From assembly GCF_018687815.1 (NCBI RefSeq), contig NZ_CP061306.1, positions 186,001-250,000 on the forward strand: a stretch of DNA of 64,000 bases. The letters are read 5' to 3'. The first letter of the stretch is position 1, and each line of letters starts with the position of its first letter. Positions 35,919 through 44,630 of the stretch are shown here, in pieces. This DNA is from Polynucleobacter sp. JS-JIR-II-b4 (GTDB taxonomy: Bacteria; Pseudomonadota; Gammaproteobacteria; Burkholderiales; Burkholderiaceae). Position numbers and translations under genes: made by a program. The notes below the pieces were generated by a model. It saw only the letters and a list, made by a program, of their open reading frames with translations, was not told the origin of the DNA and searched no databases.

Positions 35919-37943
35919 ATGAATCTTTTATACGAAGAAGGTGGCGATATTAAGATCGCCACAGTCCAGTCTGCTTCAGGGGCTGGCGATGCAGAGTCTT
36001 GGCAAGCCACTAGCCTTTCTGGAAAAAAAATCAAGCTCAAGGCCAAAGAGGTATGGCTGCGTTTTGAAAAGCCAGAAGCTCAAATAGCCATGGATGAAGC
36101 CAACACACTTACTGCTGATATTGATTTGCAGTTCCTTTGGGATTGCGCGCCTGATGAAGAGTTTGGCTTAGTTGATGTGGCGCATGAGTACTTTGGCTCA
36201 CAAGCGAGCATTCCGCAGCAAGTTGCTCTAGCAATTGCCTTGCAAGGTGCGCCAGTATTTTTCCGTCGCAAGGGGCGTGGACGGTTTCAGAGAGCTCCAC
36301 TAGAGCAGTTACAGGCTGGTTTAGCTGCTTTAGAGCGCAAGCAAAAAGAGCTCGAACAGCAATCCATTTGGCAGCAAGAGTTGGTTGCTGGCGCTTTCCC
36401 TGAGCCACTGAAGTCTTCAGCCAAGCAATTACTTTTCTCGCCCGATAAAAATACCTCCGCCTATAAGGCATTGATCGCAGCCTGCACTGAAACCGGGGAG
36501 TCTCCGGCGCAACTGATGATTCGTTGTGGCGCAATCGACTCTCCTTTGGCGTATCACCAGGGATTGTTTCTCAAAGCCCATTTCCCGAATGGTGCGGATC
36601 ACAACCTTGCTATCGGAGTTGATCAAGCAGCATATGCAGCTGCTATTGCTGAGCTGCCGCTTGCTCAGGTACAAGCATTCTCCATTGATGATTCGGGCAC
36701 TACAGAGATTGATGACGCTCTATCTGTTACGGTAATCGAGGGTGGGCATCGAGTAGGTATTCACATCGCTGCTCCTGGACTGGCCATTACAAAAGATGAT
36801 CCACTAGATCTAGTCGCTCGCAATCGCATGTCCACGGTGTACTTCCCGGGTGACAAAATTACGATGTTGCCCGATTCAGTAATTGAGCAATTTTCATTAG
36901 ATGAGGGTATGCCTAGACCAGCCTTATCAATCTATGTTGATATTGATGCTGAGGGCATTGCCAATCGAGCGAGCTTGCAGATGCGTGCCGAGATGGTGCC
37001 GATGGCTGCTAATTTGCGCCTGGAAAATATTGAGCATCTCGTGAGTGAAGAGAGTCTGCTGGACGAGGGTTCAGTCTACCCCTATCGCAAAGAGCTGGCG
37101 ACTCTATGGCAAGCGGCTAAACATCTGCATGCAGGGCGTCAAGAGAAGCGCTTAGCAAATGGTTTGCGTGCTGAGCAGTTAGGTGTCACAGATCCAAATG
37201 CCCTAGCAAGAGACTTTCATTTCCAGATTCAAGACGTTGATGGGGTGCAGCATGTAGAAATCACCCCACGTCAACGAGGTTCTATTTTGGATACGATCGT
37301 TGCAGAGTGGATGATTTTCTGTAATAGCGCCTCAGGACAGCTTCTAGCAGATCATGGTCTTCCTGGATTATTCAGAACCCAAAAGGGTTGGGGTCCATTG
37401 CGTACCCGGATGCAAACCACTCCTGGACCTCATGAGGGTCTTGGTTTGGACTATTACGCCTGGTGTACATCTCCTTTACGTCGGTATTCTGATTTGGTAA
37501 ATCAGTGGCAATTAATTGCGCTAGCAAAGCATGGCGTCACCGCCAAGATGGTTGCCCCATTCCCGCCGAGAGACGCTACCTTGATGGGTATTGCTGCTGA
37601 CTTTGAATCTTGCTATCAAGCTTATGGCGAGTTCCAAGATCGCTTGGAAAAGTATTGGTGTTTACGTTGGATCACTCAAGACGGTGATTCGAAAACAGTG
37701 CATGTGCGCCATTTAAAAGAGGGTATGTCCAGAGTGGAGTTAGTACCTCTACATCTACCTATCCCTGAATTGGCAACCCATCCGCGCATGACCCGTGCGG
37801 AAGTGGTGATTGCAGATGTAGATTTGCTGCAGCTAAGTGCTGGTGTTCGTGTGTTGGAGATCGAAGTTAAGGTCGACGTTCCTGAAAAGGCTGTAGAGCA
37901 GGAGTCATCAGAAAATTCTGAAGAAGATGCTAGCCCAGATTAA
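35919..37943 (+). CDS. RNase II-family (RNB domain) exoribonuclease
   Basis: 674 residues. RNB catalytic domain with the metal-binding aspartate cluster in FSIDDSGTTEIDDALSV (about residue 250) and RMSTVYFPGDKITMLP; later YAWCTSPLRRYSDLVNQW. Degrades RNA 3' to 5' in the family. N-terminal cold-shock-type domains are poorly conserved, so it is closer to RNase II than RNase R. It begins two bases after the SDR gene and its end overlaps tonB by 17 bases, indicating coupled translation. Confidence 0.87.
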   Translation: MNLLYEEGGDIKIATVQSASGAGDAESWQATSLSGKKIKLKAKEVWLRFEKPEAQIAMDEANTLTADIDLQFLWDCAPDEEFGLVDVAHEYFGSQASIPQQVALAIALQGAPVFFRRKGRGRFQRAPLEQLQAGLAALERKQKELEQQSIWQQELVAGAFPEPLKSSAKQLLFSPDKNTSAYKALIAACTETGESPAQLMIRCGAIDSPLAYHQGLFLKAHFPNGADHNLAIGVDQAAYAAAIAELPLAQVQAFSIDDSGTTEIDDALSVTVIEGGHRVGIHIAAPGLAITKDDPLDLVARNRMSTVYFPGDKITMLPDSVIEQFSLDEGMPRPALSIYVDIDAEGIANRASLQMRAEMVPMAANLRLENIEHLVSEESLLDEGSVYPYRKELATLWQAAKHLHAGRQEKRLANGLRAEQLGVTDPNALARDFHFQIQDVDGVQHVEITPRQRGSILDTIVAEWMIFCNSASGQLLADHGLPGLFRTQKGWGPLRTRMQTTPGPHEGLGLDYYAWCTSPLRRYSDLVNQWQLIALAKHGVTAKMVAPFPPRDATLMGIAADFESCYQAYGEFQDRLEKYWCLRWITQDGDSKTVHVRHLKEGMSRVELVPLHLPIPELATHPRMTRAEVVIADVDLLQLSAGVRVLEIEVKVDVPEKAVEQESSENSEEDASPD

Positions 37944-38814
37944 ATCGCTGGAATTTCCATGTCCTGAAAGGCTTGCTGGGGCCTTGCGTTACTTGCGCAG
38001 CGCCTGGAATCGCTACCCATTCCGATTTGCCTTGTGCGCTTCAATACTGATCCACATTGTTTTCTTATCTTTCCGTTGGGGTGTTGGAGAGATTCAGAAC
38101 CGCAGACTCAATACGCCATTGAGCGTGGTTTTAGTAAACGCCAGCAATAAAACGCCACCTCAAAAAGCAAATAAGTTGGCGCAGGCTGATTTGCAGGGTG
38201 GCGGTAAAACAGAAACTCAAGATGCCACAGCAATGCACCGCGCCAGATTAGGTGCAGAAGCGCGACTAGAGGTTTTAGAAAAGCAGCAAAAACAAATGCT
38301 CGCTAAGCTAGATGAGCAGCGCAGTCGTTCAGGTGGTCGCAAGAGTGGCGACGAGCAAAAAATTACTCCCCAATTAAATTCTTTAGAGGCTGAGTTAGCT
38401 AAACGCTTACAGGCTGATGGTAAAGAGCCTAGACGTAAGGTATTGACTGGAGCTAATACCAAGGCAGTCACGTTTGCGCATTATTACGATGCGATGCGTC
38501 AGAAGATTGAAACTTACGGTAGTGCTTTTTTCCCAAGGGCGAATGGACGCCCTTTGTACGGTAGTCTAGTGATTGTCGTCAGCGTTGATAACCAAGGCAG
38601 AATCACTACAAATGCTCAAGGCAAGGATGGGCTCTCGATTGGCCGTAGTTCTGGCAATCCCGAGTTAGACCGCCAAGCGCTGGCAATTGTGAGAGCCTCT
38701 GCACCATTTGGTCCTTTTCCTTCAGAAATGCGTAATCAAATCGATGTCTTAGATTGGATCTCTACCTTTGAGTTCACACGTGATGGTGTGGATCGTCTAG
38801 AGCTGCGTCATTAA
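37927..38814 (+). CDS. TonB-family energy transducer protein
   Basis: 295 residues: one N-terminal membrane helix (about 33-51), a long charged/alpha-helical spacer with RARLGAEARLEVLEKQQKQM (coiled-coil like), and a TonB C-terminal domain (about 205-290, IVVSVDNQGRITTN ... LDRQALAIVRASAPFGPFP). Would couple inner-membrane energy to outer-membrane transporters, but no exbB/exbD or TonB-dependent receptor is nearby. It may instead be a TonB-like structural envelope protein. Confidence 0.8.
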   Translation: MLAQIKSLEFPCPERLAGALRYLRSAWNRYPFRFALCASILIHIVFLSFRWGVGEIQNRRLNTPLSVVLVNASNKTPPQKANKLAQADLQGGGKTETQDATAMHRARLGAEARLEVLEKQQKQMLAKLDEQRSRSGGRKSGDEQKITPQLNSLEAELAKRLQADGKEPRRKVLTGANTKAVTFAHYYDAMRQKIETYGSAFFPRANGRPLYGSLVIVVSVDNQGRITTNAQGKDGLSIGRSSGNPELDRQALAIVRASAPFGPFPSEMRNQIDVLDWISTFEFTRDGVDRLELRH

Positions 38815-38870
38815 TACTATTTAAAAAGTTTACTAACTCAATTTGCAATTTCGCTTATTCTGTAGTCATC

Positions 38871-39776
38871 ATGAGCTCTACTGATACCGCATCCCTTCAC
38901 ACCGATCCAAGCCTTTTTGCTGGCGTGGATGTTTATGTGGTTGCGGGTAATCCGATTTCTCACAGCAAGTCTCCCTCAATTCATCAACGGTTTGCAGAGC
39001 AAGCAAAGCAACGGATGCACTATGGCCGTCTTCAGCCTGAAATAGGCTCATTTGCTCAAGCAGCTAAAGCATTTTTTACTGCAGGCGGCAAAGGCATGAA
39101 TGTAACGGTGCCTTTCAAGTTAGATGCTCAAAATTTGGCTGATGTATTAACACCGCGCGCTCAATTGGCGGGTGCCGTTAACACTTTGTGGAAGACGGAA
39201 GGCAAAATTTTTGGTGACAATACCGACGGTGCTGGTCTAGTGCGCGATTTACTGGCTCAAGGTATTGCACTGCATAGTGCTCGTATTTTATTGATCGGTG
39301 CTGGTGGGGCTGCACGGGGTGTAATAGGTCCTTTACTTGAGCAATCTCCTAAGTCCCTCATCATTGCCAATCGTTCCAGCGCAAAAGCGGATGAGTTGGT
39401 TAAGTTATTTGCAGATTTAGCCGGCTCTAAGGAGGTAGCACTGGAGTCGCGTACTTTGGCTGATTTGGAGGATGTTGCAAAAACTCAGCATCCATTTGAC
39501 TTGGTCATTAATGCTACTGCTGCTGGTTTAACTGATGAGTCCCCATTGACACCCGAAGCGGTAGCTAATATTTTTGTGCCCAGCTCTTTCGCTTATGACA
39601 TGGTCTACGGTAAAACTACTGCCTTCATGCAGCAGGCCTTACAACGAGGTGCTCGCGTAAGTGATGGCCTTGGAATGTTGGTTGAGCAAGCGGCTGATGC
39701 ATTCTTGCTATGGCGGGGTGCGCAATTAGCAAGTGCAATTGACCCCCGCGCAGTCTTAGCAGAGTTACGTAGTTAA
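38871..39776 (+). CDS. aroE: Shikimate dehydrogenase
   Basis: Reduces 3-dehydroshikimate with NADPH. GNPISHSKSPSIHQRFA near the start, NVTVPFKLDA with the catalytic lysine, DNTDGAGLVRDL and the Rossmann loop LLIGAGGAARGV. 301 residues with a short N-terminal extension (~18 residues) before the canonical start. It is followed by mtgA after nine bases, a common pairing in Burkholderiales. Confidence 0.96.
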   Translation: MSSTDTASLHTDPSLFAGVDVYVVAGNPISHSKSPSIHQRFAEQAKQRMHYGRLQPEIGSFAQAAKAFFTAGGKGMNVTVPFKLDAQNLADVLTPRAQLAGAVNTLWKTEGKIFGDNTDGAGLVRDLLAQGIALHSARILLIGAGGAARGVIGPLLEQSPKSLIIANRSSAKADELVKLFADLAGSKEVALESRTLADLEDVAKTQHPFDLVINATAAGLTDESPLTPEAVANIFVPSSFAYDMVYGKTTAFMQQALQRGARVSDGLGMLVEQAADAFLLWRGAQLASAIDPRAVLAELRS

Positions 39777-39785
39777 TTTGCCCTG

Positions 39786-40541
39786 ATGCGCTGGCTTCTA
39801 TATCCAGTGAAGTGTTTGCTCGCAGGGTTTATCGCCATGCAAATCTTTTTCGCCTTGCAGATTGCTTTGTGGATTAGCTTAGATCCCAGTAGCACTGCGT
39901 TTCAGAGGGCTGAGCGTTGGCGCTTATGCACTTGGCATTGGACCTGTCCAGTGCAATCCCATTGGGTGCCTTATGACAAGATCTCGAACAATCTCAAGCG
40001 CGCTGTTTTAGTCAGTGAAGACGATATCTTCTTTCAACACAAGGGTGTGCGAGTTGAAGATATGCAAAAAGCCTGGCAGAAAAATCAACAGCAGAATCAG
40101 CAAAAAACCCAAGCGGGCAATAAATCCAAAATAGCGTTACGGGGTGGATCTACTATTACCCAGCAATTAGCAAAAAATTTATTTCTTTCTTCGGAGCAAC
40201 ATTATTTGCGCAAGGGTCAGGAGCTCATCATTACGGGGCTTTTAGAGTTAATACTTTCTAAGCAGAGATTGTTTGAGATTTATCTTAATTCGGTAGAGTG
40301 GGGTGAGGGCATTTTTGGAATTGGCGCCGCCTCTCAGCATTATTTTGCTACAAGTCCAGCAACCCTAGATCGTGAGCAGGCTGCTGCTCTAGCTTCAGCA
40401 CTGCCGGCCCCCAAGTGTTTTGACAAGCAGCAGTATTGCCGTCGAGGAAGTATTAACTATTCTGCTCGCCAAGAATTTGTCTTAGAAAACATGGATAGAG
40501 TTGCCTTGGCGCCTTACCCAAAGAGCGGTTCGGGTAAATAA
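39786..40541 (+). CDS. mtgA: Monofunctional biosynthetic peptidoglycan transglycosylase
   Basis: Inner-membrane GT51 glycosyltransferase that polymerises lipid II. Membrane helix at about 10-30; catalytic glutamate E78 in VSEDDIFFQHKGV; GGSTITQQLAKNLFLS and NSVEWGEGIFGIGAAS follow. Oddity: a Gln/Asn/Lys-rich insert (about 98-117) between the catalytic motif and GGSTITQQ. 251 residues, normal otherwise. Converges with pyrF across 17 bases. Confidence 0.94.
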   Translation: MRWLLYPVKCLLAGFIAMQIFFALQIALWISLDPSSTAFQRAERWRLCTWHWTCPVQSHWVPYDKISNNLKRAVLVSEDDIFFQHKGVRVEDMQKAWQKNQQQNQQKTQAGNKSKIALRGGSTITQQLAKNLFLSSEQHYLRKGQELIITGLLELILSKQRLFEIYLNSVEWGEGIFGIGAASQHYFATSPATLDREQAAALASALPAPKCFDKQQYCRRGSINYSARQEFVLENMDRVALAPYPKSGSGK

Positions 40542-40558
40542 TTTCTTGTTTTACCTAA

Positions 40559-41404
40559 CTATTTGTTTGCAGCAGCTCGAAGTGCATCCCGAGTACTCAT
40601 GGCAACTACTCTAGCCGCTTCTGCAAAATCAGCGCCTGAGCTGGCATACAGAATCGCTCGGGAAGAATTGATGATCATCCCTGTTCCTGGTTTACCGGTT
40701 ATTTTTCCCGCGCTGACAGTGGCATCAATATCACCACCTTGAGCGCCGATCCCTGGAATCAATAAGGGCATATCACCAACAATGGCGCGTACCTTAGCAA
40801 TTTCTTCTGGGAAAGTGGCGCCGACTACCAGGCTGATCTGACCAGAACTATTCCACTGCTGTGCAGCCAGTTTGGCTACATGCAGATAGAGAGGCTCGCC
40901 ATTGGGCGCCACATTCAAGAACTGCAAATCTGACCCTCCAGGGTTGGATGTGCGGCACAGGACAATAACCCCTTTGCCTGCGTGCTTTAGGTAGGGCTCG
41001 ATCGTGTCAAAGCCCATATAAGGGTTCACGGTCACAGCATCAGCGCCGTAGCGATCAAAGGCCTCAAGAGCGTAATGGTCAGCAGTACTGCCGATATCTC
41101 CACGCTTGGAATCCAGGATGACTGGGATGTGGGGATATTTATCTTTGAGGTGCTTGATCAGTTTTTCTAGCTGAGCCTCTGCTCTTTGGGAGGCAAAGTA
41201 AGCAAATTGGGGCTTGAAGGCGCAGACCAAATCCGCGGTCGCATCAGCGATTTCTCGGCAGAACTCATAGATGCCCTCGGTATTCCCTTGTAGGGAGGGG
41301 GGCAAGCGCTTCGGATCTGGGTCAAAGCCAACACACAGCATGCTGCCTTGGGAGGCCCATGCGGACTGGAGTTGCTGGTTAAAGGTATTTGAGCGAGAGT
41401 TCAT
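40559..41404 (-). CDS. pyrF: Orotidine 5'-phosphate decarboxylase
   Basis: Last step of UMP synthesis. The catalytic Lys/Asp cluster is in [18 protein letters not shown], and [10 protein letters not shown] marks the phosphate site. 281 residues, the longer type 2 (PyrF/ODCase-2) form found in Burkholderiales and Actinobacteria rather than the ~245-residue E. coli type. Divergent from corA with a 73-base gap. Confidence 0.96.
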   Translation of the reverse strand: MNSRSNTFNQQLQSAWASQGSMLCVGFDPDPKRLPPSLQGNTEGIYEFCREIADATADLVCAFKPQFAYFASQRAEAQLEKLIKHLKDKYPHIPVILDSKRGDIGSTADHYALEAFDRYGADAVTVNPYMGFDTIEPYLKHAGKGVIVLCRTSNPGGSDLQFLNVAPNGEPLYLHVAKLAAQQWNSSGQISLVVGATFPEEIAKVRAIVGDMPLLIPGIGAQGGDIDATVSAGKITGKPGTGMIINSSRAILYASSGADFAEAARVVAMSTRDALRAAANK

Positions 41405-41477
41405 TGGATTTGGCTTATTTTAGTGAAACTGTCATGTTCTATAGGATAAACTAGCGCACATTCCTTAGGAGTTCACC

Positions 41478-42443
41478 ATGATCAACTTGTTCGTCCTGCA
41501 AAATGGCCGCCTCTCTCAAGAGCAAGTCGAAGATCGCAATGAATTGTTGCAATATGCCAATCCTATCTGGATTGACGTGGTTGATCCAGAAGAAGAGGAA
41601 TTAATTTGGATTAAAGAGGCGTTTGGCGTACTTTTGCCTGAGTTAGATGACTTGGGTGACCTAGAAGCATCTGCGCGTTATTTTGAAGCAGATGATGGCC
41701 ACCTCCATATCCGCACTGATTTCTTACTGGATGAAGAAGAAACCTCTCGCAACGTTCGAGTAGCGTTTGTTCTGACCAAGCAAGTGTTGTTCTCAATTCA
41801 TGACGAAGATTTGCCAGTGTTCCGTTTGGTTCGCTTGCGTGCGCGTTTGCGTCCTGGCTCAGTGAGTAATGCAAAAGATGTGTTGCTAGATTTGTACTCA
41901 ACAGATGCTGAGTATTCTGCTGATGCTTTGGAAGAGGTTTATGAAAACCTGGAGCAAGCTGGTAAACGGGTCTTGCAAGATGACATCAATGATGCAGATG
42001 CAGAGCAAGTCCTCGAAACTATTGCCAAAGAGGAAGATACCAACGGACGCATTCGTCGTAACGTGATGGATACCCGCAGAGCCTTGTCCTTCCTTATGCG
42101 CAGCAAGTTACTCTCTGATGAGCAGCAAGAGGAAGCGCGTCAAATTTTGCGCGATATCGACTCTCTGGAAAACCATACTGCTTTCTTATTCGACAAGATT
42201 AACTTCTTGATGGATGCTACCGTCGGTTTTATTAACTTGAACCAATCCAAGATCATCAAGATCTTCTCGGTGGTATCCGTAGCCTTAATGCCGCCAACCT
42301 TGCTTGCCAGTATTTGGGGTATGAATTACAAGCACATGCCTGAGTTAGATGCTACTTGGGGTTACCCAATGGCAATTGGTGCGATGGTAGTTTCGGCAAT
42401 CATCCCTCTCTGGTATTTCCATAGCAAAGGCTGGATGAAGTAA
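41478..42443 (+). CDS. corA: CorA magnesium/cobalt transporter
   Basis: Inner-membrane pentameric Mg2+ channel. Long soluble N-terminal funnel domain, then two C-terminal helices with the signature GMN in SIWGMNYKHMPELD at the pore entrance. 321 residues. AGGAG ribosome site ten bases upstream. Converges with pncC. Confidence 0.96.
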   Translation: MINLFVLQNGRLSQEQVEDRNELLQYANPIWIDVVDPEEEELIWIKEAFGVLLPELDDLGDLEASARYFEADDGHLHIRTDFLLDEEETSRNVRVAFVLTKQVLFSIHDEDLPVFRLVRLRARLRPGSVSNAKDVLLDLYSTDAEYSADALEEVYENLEQAGKRVLQDDINDADAEQVLETIAKEEDTNGRIRRNVMDTRRALSFLMRSKLLSDEQQEEARQILRDIDSLENHTAFLFDKINFLMDATVGFINLNQSKIIKIFSVVSVALMPPTLLASIWGMNYKHMPELDATWGYPMAIGAMVVSAIIPLWYFHSKGWMK

Positions 42444-42463
42444 TTGGCGGTCTGGATTTGCGC

Positions 42464-42943
42464 TTAACTTCTGAGTAGTGCGATTAACTCAGTCAGCGCA
42501 AATGCTGTTGCTTGCTGCCTTACTGCTTGACGATCACCGTCAAAATACATGGTTTTAGTCAGGGTTTGATTTTCGGTGGCCCAGCCAAAACAGACTGTGC
42601 CTACGGGCTTCTCAGCGGCCCCGCCTGATGGCCCGGCTATACCGGTGATGGAAATAGCTACATTGCTTCCAGAATTGATCCGTGCACCTTCGGCCATGGC
42701 CTTGGCTACTGGCTCGCTAACAGCCCCATGGGACTCAATGAACTGGGCTGGGACATCCAGGCACTCCGTTTTCGCTTCATTGCTGTAAGTGATGTAGCCA
42801 CGTTCGAACCACTCGCTTGAGCCCGCAAGTTCAGTCAGGGTAGCGGATACAAGGCCACCAGTACAAGACTCGGCTAGGGATACTGTCCAGTTTCTAGAGA
42901 GCAAAATCTCGGCTAAGGTTTTGGTGAGATCAGTTGAATTCAT
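42464..42943 (-). CDS. pncC: Nicotinamide-nucleotide amidase (CinA C-terminal family)
   Basis: Deamidates NMN to nicotinate mononucleotide in pyridine-nucleotide recycling. 159-residue stand-alone CinA domain: LAESCTGGLVSATLTELAGSS, GYITYSNEAK, ISITGIAGPSGG. No N-terminal MoCF domain, so it is the PncC form. The start overlaps the pgpA stop as TAATG; last of thiL-pgpA-pncC. Confidence 0.93.
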   Translation of the reverse strand: MNSTDLTKTLAEILLSRNWTVSLAESCTGGLVSATLTELAGSSEWFERGYITYSNEAKTECLDVPAQFIESHGAVSEPVAKAMAEGARINSGSNVAISITGIAGPSGGAAEKPVGTVCFGWATENQTLTKTMYFDGDRQAVRQQATAFALTELIALLRS

Positions 42944-43503
42944 TATCTAATGAGAAACTGTATTAAGGCTACTGCGAGCAGTGTACAAAATGCAGCGGCA
43001 AGATCATCCACCACAATTCCAAATCCTCGCCAAATAATTTTCAAGAAGCTTGATCGCTGCGCGCTATCACTTGCTGTATTTTTAAAGTGACGATCAATCA
43101 TGCCAATAGGGCCTGGTTTGATTGCATCAAAAAATCGAAATAGCGCAAAAGCAATCAACTGCATCCAAACATTAGCTGGCATGATGAAGATAAGCACCAG
43201 CCAGAACGCGACAATTTCATCCCAAACAATGCCGCCAAAATCTTTTTTCCCAAGCTCTTCGCTGACATGGCCGCAGATCCAGCAGCCGAGCAAAATGCCG
43301 CCACCAATGATCCAGAGAAAGTCTGCCGTACTTAAAAAGTATTCACCCATCAGAAATGCAGCCCAGGCCCAGAGGGTGCCAGCAGTGCCTGGAGCTATAG
43401 GGCTTAGCCCACTACCAAAGCCAAAGGCAATAGTACGACTAGCGGTTTGAAAAACCCATTTGAAGTTTGGTTTCACTTCTGCGGAATGCTCAACTTTAGT
43501 CAT
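42943..43503 (-). CDS. pgpA: Phosphatidylglycerophosphatase A
   Basis: Membrane phosphatase forming phosphatidylglycerol. GSGLSPIAPGTAGTLWAW and WDEIVAFWLVL are family motifs; several membrane segments; 186 residues. One-base overlaps (TGATG with thiL, TAATG with pncC) indicate translational coupling in a three-gene operon, as in other proteobacteria. Confidence 0.95.
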   Translation of the reverse strand: MTKVEHSAEVKPNFKWVFQTASRTIAFGFGSGLSPIAPGTAGTLWAWAAFLMGEYFLSTADFLWIIGGGILLGCWICGHVSEELGKKDFGGIVWDEIVAFWLVLIFIMPANVWMQLIAFALFRFFDAIKPGPIGMIDRHFKNTASDSAQRSSFLKIIWRGFGIVVDDLAAAFCTLLAVALIQFLIR

Positions 43504-44525
43504 CAGGCAAAGTGGTCAAATGAGTTGAGGAAAGGGGCTGCTTGTAAATCGCTCAGTATTACTCCTGCTACATCTAGTAAATATACTCTTGTCTTCTCAT
43601 CTTTTTTCGGAAGTATTTTTCCAATGAGTGTTAGTGGCAAGTTCAGTGACTTACCAATATCCTGTATTTTTTTCTGCTGGCTTGATGGTGCAGTAAAGCA
43701 AAGCTCATAATCATCACCACCGCATGCAGCAAATAAATTTTGAATAGAAGATTCTTGTTTTTTCAAGATGCTCGATTTTGGTAATTGATCCAGATGAACT
43801 TGCGCATCAACTTGCGATTGCTTCAAAATGTGGCGTAAATCACCTAACAAGCCATCAGAGATATCTAAAGCTGCGCTCGCCACATTTCTCAGTTGAATGC
43901 CTAATTCAATGCGCGGTTTTGGTTGATGCATGCGGTGTTCGATCTGTTGCAAATCTTCACTAGATAGATTTATTTCATGACGCAGTGCAGCAAGAGTGAG
44001 TCTGGCATCTCCAACCGCACCCGAGACCCAAATATCATCGCCTGCCTTCGCACCTGATCTGCAAATAGCATTGCCGGCAGGGATGTTGCCAAAGGCGGTG
44101 ATAGAGATGGTGAGGGGGCCTGCAGTAGTATCTCCGCCGATAAGGGGGCAGGAATACTCCTTAGCAATGGCAAAAAGCCCTTTGGAGAAAGCTTCTAGCC
44201 AGACTTCATCTACTTTTGGTATGGCAATTGCCAAGGTAAAACCTAGCGGACTTGCCCCCATGGCCGCTAGGTCTGAAAGGTTGACTGCTAGGGCTTTGCG
44301 GGCCAAAAGGGCCGGATCGGTGCCAGCAAAAAAGTGCCTGCCCTCCACCAACATATCGCTGGTAATGGCTATTTCTTCATTCCCTGGTGGTTTGATCAGG
44401 GCGCAGTCATCACCAATACCCAAGGTAACGCCCTGATCTGCTTTAGTGCGCATTGAATCCGCACCCGTTTTGAAAAAACGTTCAATCAGGTCAAATTCAC
44501 CGAGGGGGGTAGAGCGGGAAGACAT
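43503..44525 (-). CDS. thiL: Thiamine-monophosphate kinase
   Basis: Makes the cofactor thiamine diphosphate by ATP-dependent phosphorylation of TMP. GIGDDCALIKPP, TSDMLVEGRHF, NLSDLAAMGASPLGF and ALDISDGLLGDLRHIL mark the family; 340 residues. First gene of thiL-pgpA-pncC, divergent from maeB with a 105-base gap. Confidence 0.95.
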   Translation of the reverse strand: MSSRSTPLGEFDLIERFFKTGADSMRTKADQGVTLGIGDDCALIKPPGNEEIAITSDMLVEGRHFFAGTDPALLARKALAVNLSDLAAMGASPLGFTLAIAIPKVDEVWLEAFSKGLFAIAKEYSCPLIGGDTTAGPLTISITAFGNIPAGNAICRSGAKAGDDIWVSGAVGDARLTLAALRHEINLSSEDLQQIEHRMHQPKPRIELGIQLRNVASAALDISDGLLGDLRHILKQSQVDAQVHLDQLPKSSILKKQESSIQNLFAACGGDDYELCFTAPSSQQKKIQDIGKSLNLPLTLIGKILPKKDEKTRVYLLDVAGVILSDLQAAPFLNSFDHFA

Positions 44526-44630
44526 GCCCCATTTTATGGTGGTTATGATGCGAATGTCCGAGAGGAATAGAATTGAAGTCTTATAAGTCTTAGATAAATG
44601 AAGATAAGACAGAACTTAGCGAGTTAGTGG

